7,586 bases of DNA from JBCCQH01 sp039024435. GTDB lineage: Bacteria; Bacteroidota; Bacteroidia; J057; JADKCL01. The stretch spans positions 1 through 7,586 of the forward strand of contig JBCCQH010000183.1 in the NCBI GenBank assembly GCA_039024435.1, given 5' to 3'. Both the position numbers and the translations under genes were made by a program. Shown piece by piece: positions 5,600 through 7,586 of this stretch; the stretch's first letter is position 1, and each line of letters starts with the position of its first letter. Under the pieces are notes generated by a model. That model was not told the DNA's origin. It saw nothing but the letters and a program-made list of their open reading frames with translations, and made no database searches.

Positions 5600-7357
5600 A
5601 TGAAACACATCTTCCTGACCGTCTATTTCCTCGTACTTGGGTTCGGGTCAATGGCCCAATTGCCCGATTCACTCGCCGCTGCCCTGGCCGGCCAGGACGA
5701 TACCACCCAGATCCAGTCGCTCCTCGACCGCTCCAACGCCCAGCTTTACCGCGATCCCGCTATGGCTAGCCAATACGCCGAGCATGCCCAACAAATCGCC
5801 GAGGAGGCCAATCTCCCTGCCAAAATCGCCCAAAGTGTCAACCAACAAGGCACGGCGGCTTGGGTCGTGGGTGACTATGCCCTGGCCCTGGAAAAATACG
5901 GAGACGCCTACCGGCGGTGGGAAGCCCTGGACGACAGCCTGGGCATGGCCAAGGTCAGCAACAATCTCGGCCTCATCTACCAAGGCCTGTCCGACTACGA
6001 CCAGGCATTGACCTATTTCCTGGCTTCGCTGCGCTACTTTGAACGCCACGGGGTCCAGGAGCGGCTCGGCACCCTCTACAACAATGTGGGCAACATCCAC
6101 AACCGCATGGAAAACCAAGCCAAGGCCGAGGAATATTACCGCCGCGCCGCGCGCTACTTTACCCTCGCCGCCGACACCAATGGCACTTCGATGGTTTTCA
6201 ATAACCTGGGCCTTGCCCTCAAAGACCAGGGACGCGGCCCCGAAGCCCTGGACCACTACGCGACCTCGCTAGCGGGTTACGAGGCCATCGGCAACATCTT
6301 TGGCCAGTCCAAGGTCCTCTCCAACATGGGCACGATCTACATCCAACAGGAGCGCATCGCGGAAGCCGAATCGATTTACGTACGGGCGCTGGAACTGTCC
6401 CAGCAGATCAACAGCCCCTACGAGATCGCCGTCTCCCAACTGAAGCTCGGCGAGCTCTACCTCAAAACCGAGCGCCATCGGGAAGCCATCCTCTGGGCCT
6501 TGCGCTCCCTCGAAACCGGCGAGCCCACCGGAACTTTGCTTCCCCTGGCCACCGCCCACGAAGTCCTCGCCAATGCCTACGAAGCACTCGGCCGCCTCGA
6601 TTCGGCCCTGTTTCACCAGCGGGCGCTGCAAGCCTTGAACGACTCCATTTTCAGTAAGGCCAAAGCAGATGCGATCTCCGAACTGGAGATCCGCTACGAT
6701 ACCGAACTCAAGGACCGGGTCATCGCGGAGGGGCAGCAAGAGGCGGAGCTGGACCAATGGCGCAAGCTGGCTTTGGGGGGCGTCATTTTGGGGCTGCTGC
6801 TCGGCGGCGGGATTCTGGTCGCGGTCTTGCGGGGGCGCATCCGCAAGGAAAAGGCCCTCAAAGAAAAGGACCGCGCCCTGGCTGAGGCGGAAATCCGCGC
6901 GGCCAAAGCCGAAAAATTGCGTTTGCAAGAAGAAATCGGCTACAAAAGCCGCGAAATCACCAACCTGGCCATGAACATCGTGCGGCGCAATGACTTGCTG
7001 GAGCTATTGGACCGGGAACTGAAGTCACTCCGCAAAGGTGCCGACAGCACCAAAATCAAGGAATTGAGCCTGCTGGTCAGCCAAACTTTGAGCCTGGAGA
7101 AAGAGCGGCAGGAGTTTCAGTTGTTCGTGCAGGAAGCCCAGCAAAACTTTTTTCACAAATTGGAGGTGCAGCATCCGGAGTTGTCGCAAAAGGATCGGCG
7201 CTTGTGTGCGATGATTCGACTGGGATTGAGCTCAAAAGAGATCGGCGCGGTGTTCAACATCGCCACGAACAGTGTCGAGGTCGCGCGGTACCGGGTACGG
7301 AAGAAGCTGGGCCTGGAAAGTGGGCAAGGGTTGAAGGAGTTTTTGGCGGAGTTGTGA
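5600..7357 (+). CDS. membrane-anchored TPR sensor with C-terminal LuxR/GerE-type HTH
   Basis: A 585-residue one-component regulator of a layout common in Bacteroidota. Residues 1-19 are a signal peptide (MKHIFLTVYFLVLGFGSMA, then Gln). Residues about 75-350 hold roughly seven TPR units, including NNLGLIYQGLSDYDQALTYF, NNVGNIHNRMENQAKAEEYY, NNLGLALKDQGRGPEALDHY and NMGTIYIQQERIAEAESIY, predicted to lie in the periplasm and bind a peptide or protein partner. One membrane helix follows at about 389-410 (Gly/Leu/Val-rich), then a charged coiled coil at 411-475. The C-terminal 58 residues form a winged or GerE-like HTH: HPELSQKDRRLCAMIRLGLS, then SKEIGAVFNIATNSVEVAR, with the basic recognition helix ending RYRVRKKLGL at 563-572. 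It should bind DNA in the cytoplasm in response to a periplasmic signal. ATG 5600 is chosen because it gives the signal peptide; the frame runs open further upstream, but that part has no signal-like character. It is divergent from the toxin-like gene with 98 bp between starts, so mutual regulation is plausible but not shown. Confidence 0.92.
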   Translation: MKHIFLTVYFLVLGFGSMAQLPDSLAAALAGQDDTTQIQSLLDRSNAQLYRDPAMASQYAEHAQQIAEEANLPAKIAQSVNQQGTAAWVVGDYALALEKYGDAYRRWEALDDSLGMAKVSNNLGLIYQGLSDYDQALTYFLASLRYFERHGVQERLGTLYNNVGNIHNRMENQAKAEEYYRRAARYFTLAADTNGTSMVFNNLGLALKDQGRGPEALDHYATSLAGYEAIGNIFGQSKVLSNMGTIYIQQERIAEAESIYVRALELSQQINSPYEIAVSQLKLGELYLKTERHREAILWALRSLETGEPTGTLLPLATAHEVLANAYEALGRLDSALFHQRALQALNDSIFSKAKADAISELEIRYDTELKDRVIAEGQQEAELDQWRKLALGGVILGLLLGGGILVAVLRGRIRKEKALKEKDRALAEAEIRAAKAEKLRLQEEIGYKSREITNLAMNIVRRNDLLELLDRELKSLRKGADSTKIKELSLLVSQTLSLEKERQEFQLFVQEAQQNFFHKLEVQHPELSQKDRRLCAMIRLGLSSKEIGAVFNIATNSVEVARYRVRKKLGLESGQGLKEFLAEL

Positions 7358-7586
7358 GAAGGAAGGACAAAGCTTCAGTCGGACGGTATTTTATCGCACG
7401 CTTCAACCTCCGGGCTCAGGGTCTAGGGATGCAATCGGCAGGTTATTCTGTGCGTCGTTGCGGGGGGCGTCATGGTGCGAGGTTTTGATCAATGGGCGAT
7501 ATTTTGATCGTAGCGGGGGGGCCAGGCCGGCCGCGACCAGAAAAAAAAAAATTAAAAAAAAAAAAAAATTTTAAATCAATAAAAAA
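7358..7586. other. non-coding right end with GC-rich then A/T-only sequence
   Basis: No convincing gene follows the TPR regulator. The stretch holds TTTTGATC twice (7483-7490, 7502-7509), a run of seven G (7515-7521), the palindrome GGCCGGCC (7525-7532), and from 7541 to the end an almost pure A/T block with A-runs of 11 and 15. No clear intrinsic terminator for the regulator is visible. The abrupt change in composition at the very edge could be a contig end. Confidence 0.5.

Noticed and set aside
5502..5672. Extension of the toxin-like gene to an upstream start at 5672
   Set aside because: The added 57 residues would overlap the divergent TPR gene's start and signal peptide, are Arg/Cys-rich with no protein-like character, and would cover both promoters.
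7204..7488. 94-codon plus-strand frame spanning the end of the TPR gene
   Set aside because: Its first half is an out-of-frame reading of the HTH coding region and the rest is basic, low-information sequence.
7483..7509. Two TTTTGATC copies read as -33 and -7 promoter boxes
   Set aside because: The gap between the TTTG and the TATTTTG is only 12 nt, too short for the usual 17-23, and no gene follows within the window.

Overview
The window looks like chromosomal DNA from a member of the Bacteroidota, most likely a moderately GC-rich lineage such as the Saprospiria. This is an inference. It rests on a TPR / membrane-helix / LuxR-like HTH regulator of a type typical of that phylum, signal peptides ending just before Gln, starts mostly without a Shine-Dalgarno sequence, and a Bacteroidota-style AarF/ABC1 kinase. 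No rRNA, tRNA, CRISPR array, transposase or phage structural gene was seen.

Layout: four real genes. Three run leftward on the minus strand. (1) An ABC1/AarF-family atypical kinase (211-1524). (2) A 682-residue secreted protein of unknown function (1673-3721). (3) A 541-residue multi-part protein (3876-5501). Its N-terminus resembles the disordered, LQ-rich leaders of proteins loaded into extracellular contractile injection systems (eCIS). Its middle is a Pro/Glu-rich linker and a helical region. Its last 80 or so residues look like a BECR-fold (barnase/EndoU/colicin E5-D/RelE-like) RNase toxin domain. The fourth gene (5600-7357) is divergent on the plus strand and encodes a membrane-anchored TPR regulator with a C-terminal GerE/LuxR-type helix-turn-helix.

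Gene spacing is 148-154 bp between the minus-strand genes, and each has a hairpin beyond its stop codon, so they are probably separate transcription units. The toxin-like gene and the TPR regulator share a 98-bp divergent promoter region, so the regulator may control the toxin-like gene. No immunity gene adjoins the toxin gene. That fits an effector aimed at non-kin or eukaryotic cells better than a contact-dependent inhibition toxin, but no eCIS structural genes lie in the window, so the delivery route is inferred from the leader alone.

Non-coding parts: the left end (1-210) holds two hairpins with a similar loop plus short tandem repeats. The right end (7358-7586) has no convincing gene and closes in a 46-bp stretch that is almost only A and T and may be a contig edge or a low-complexity artefact.
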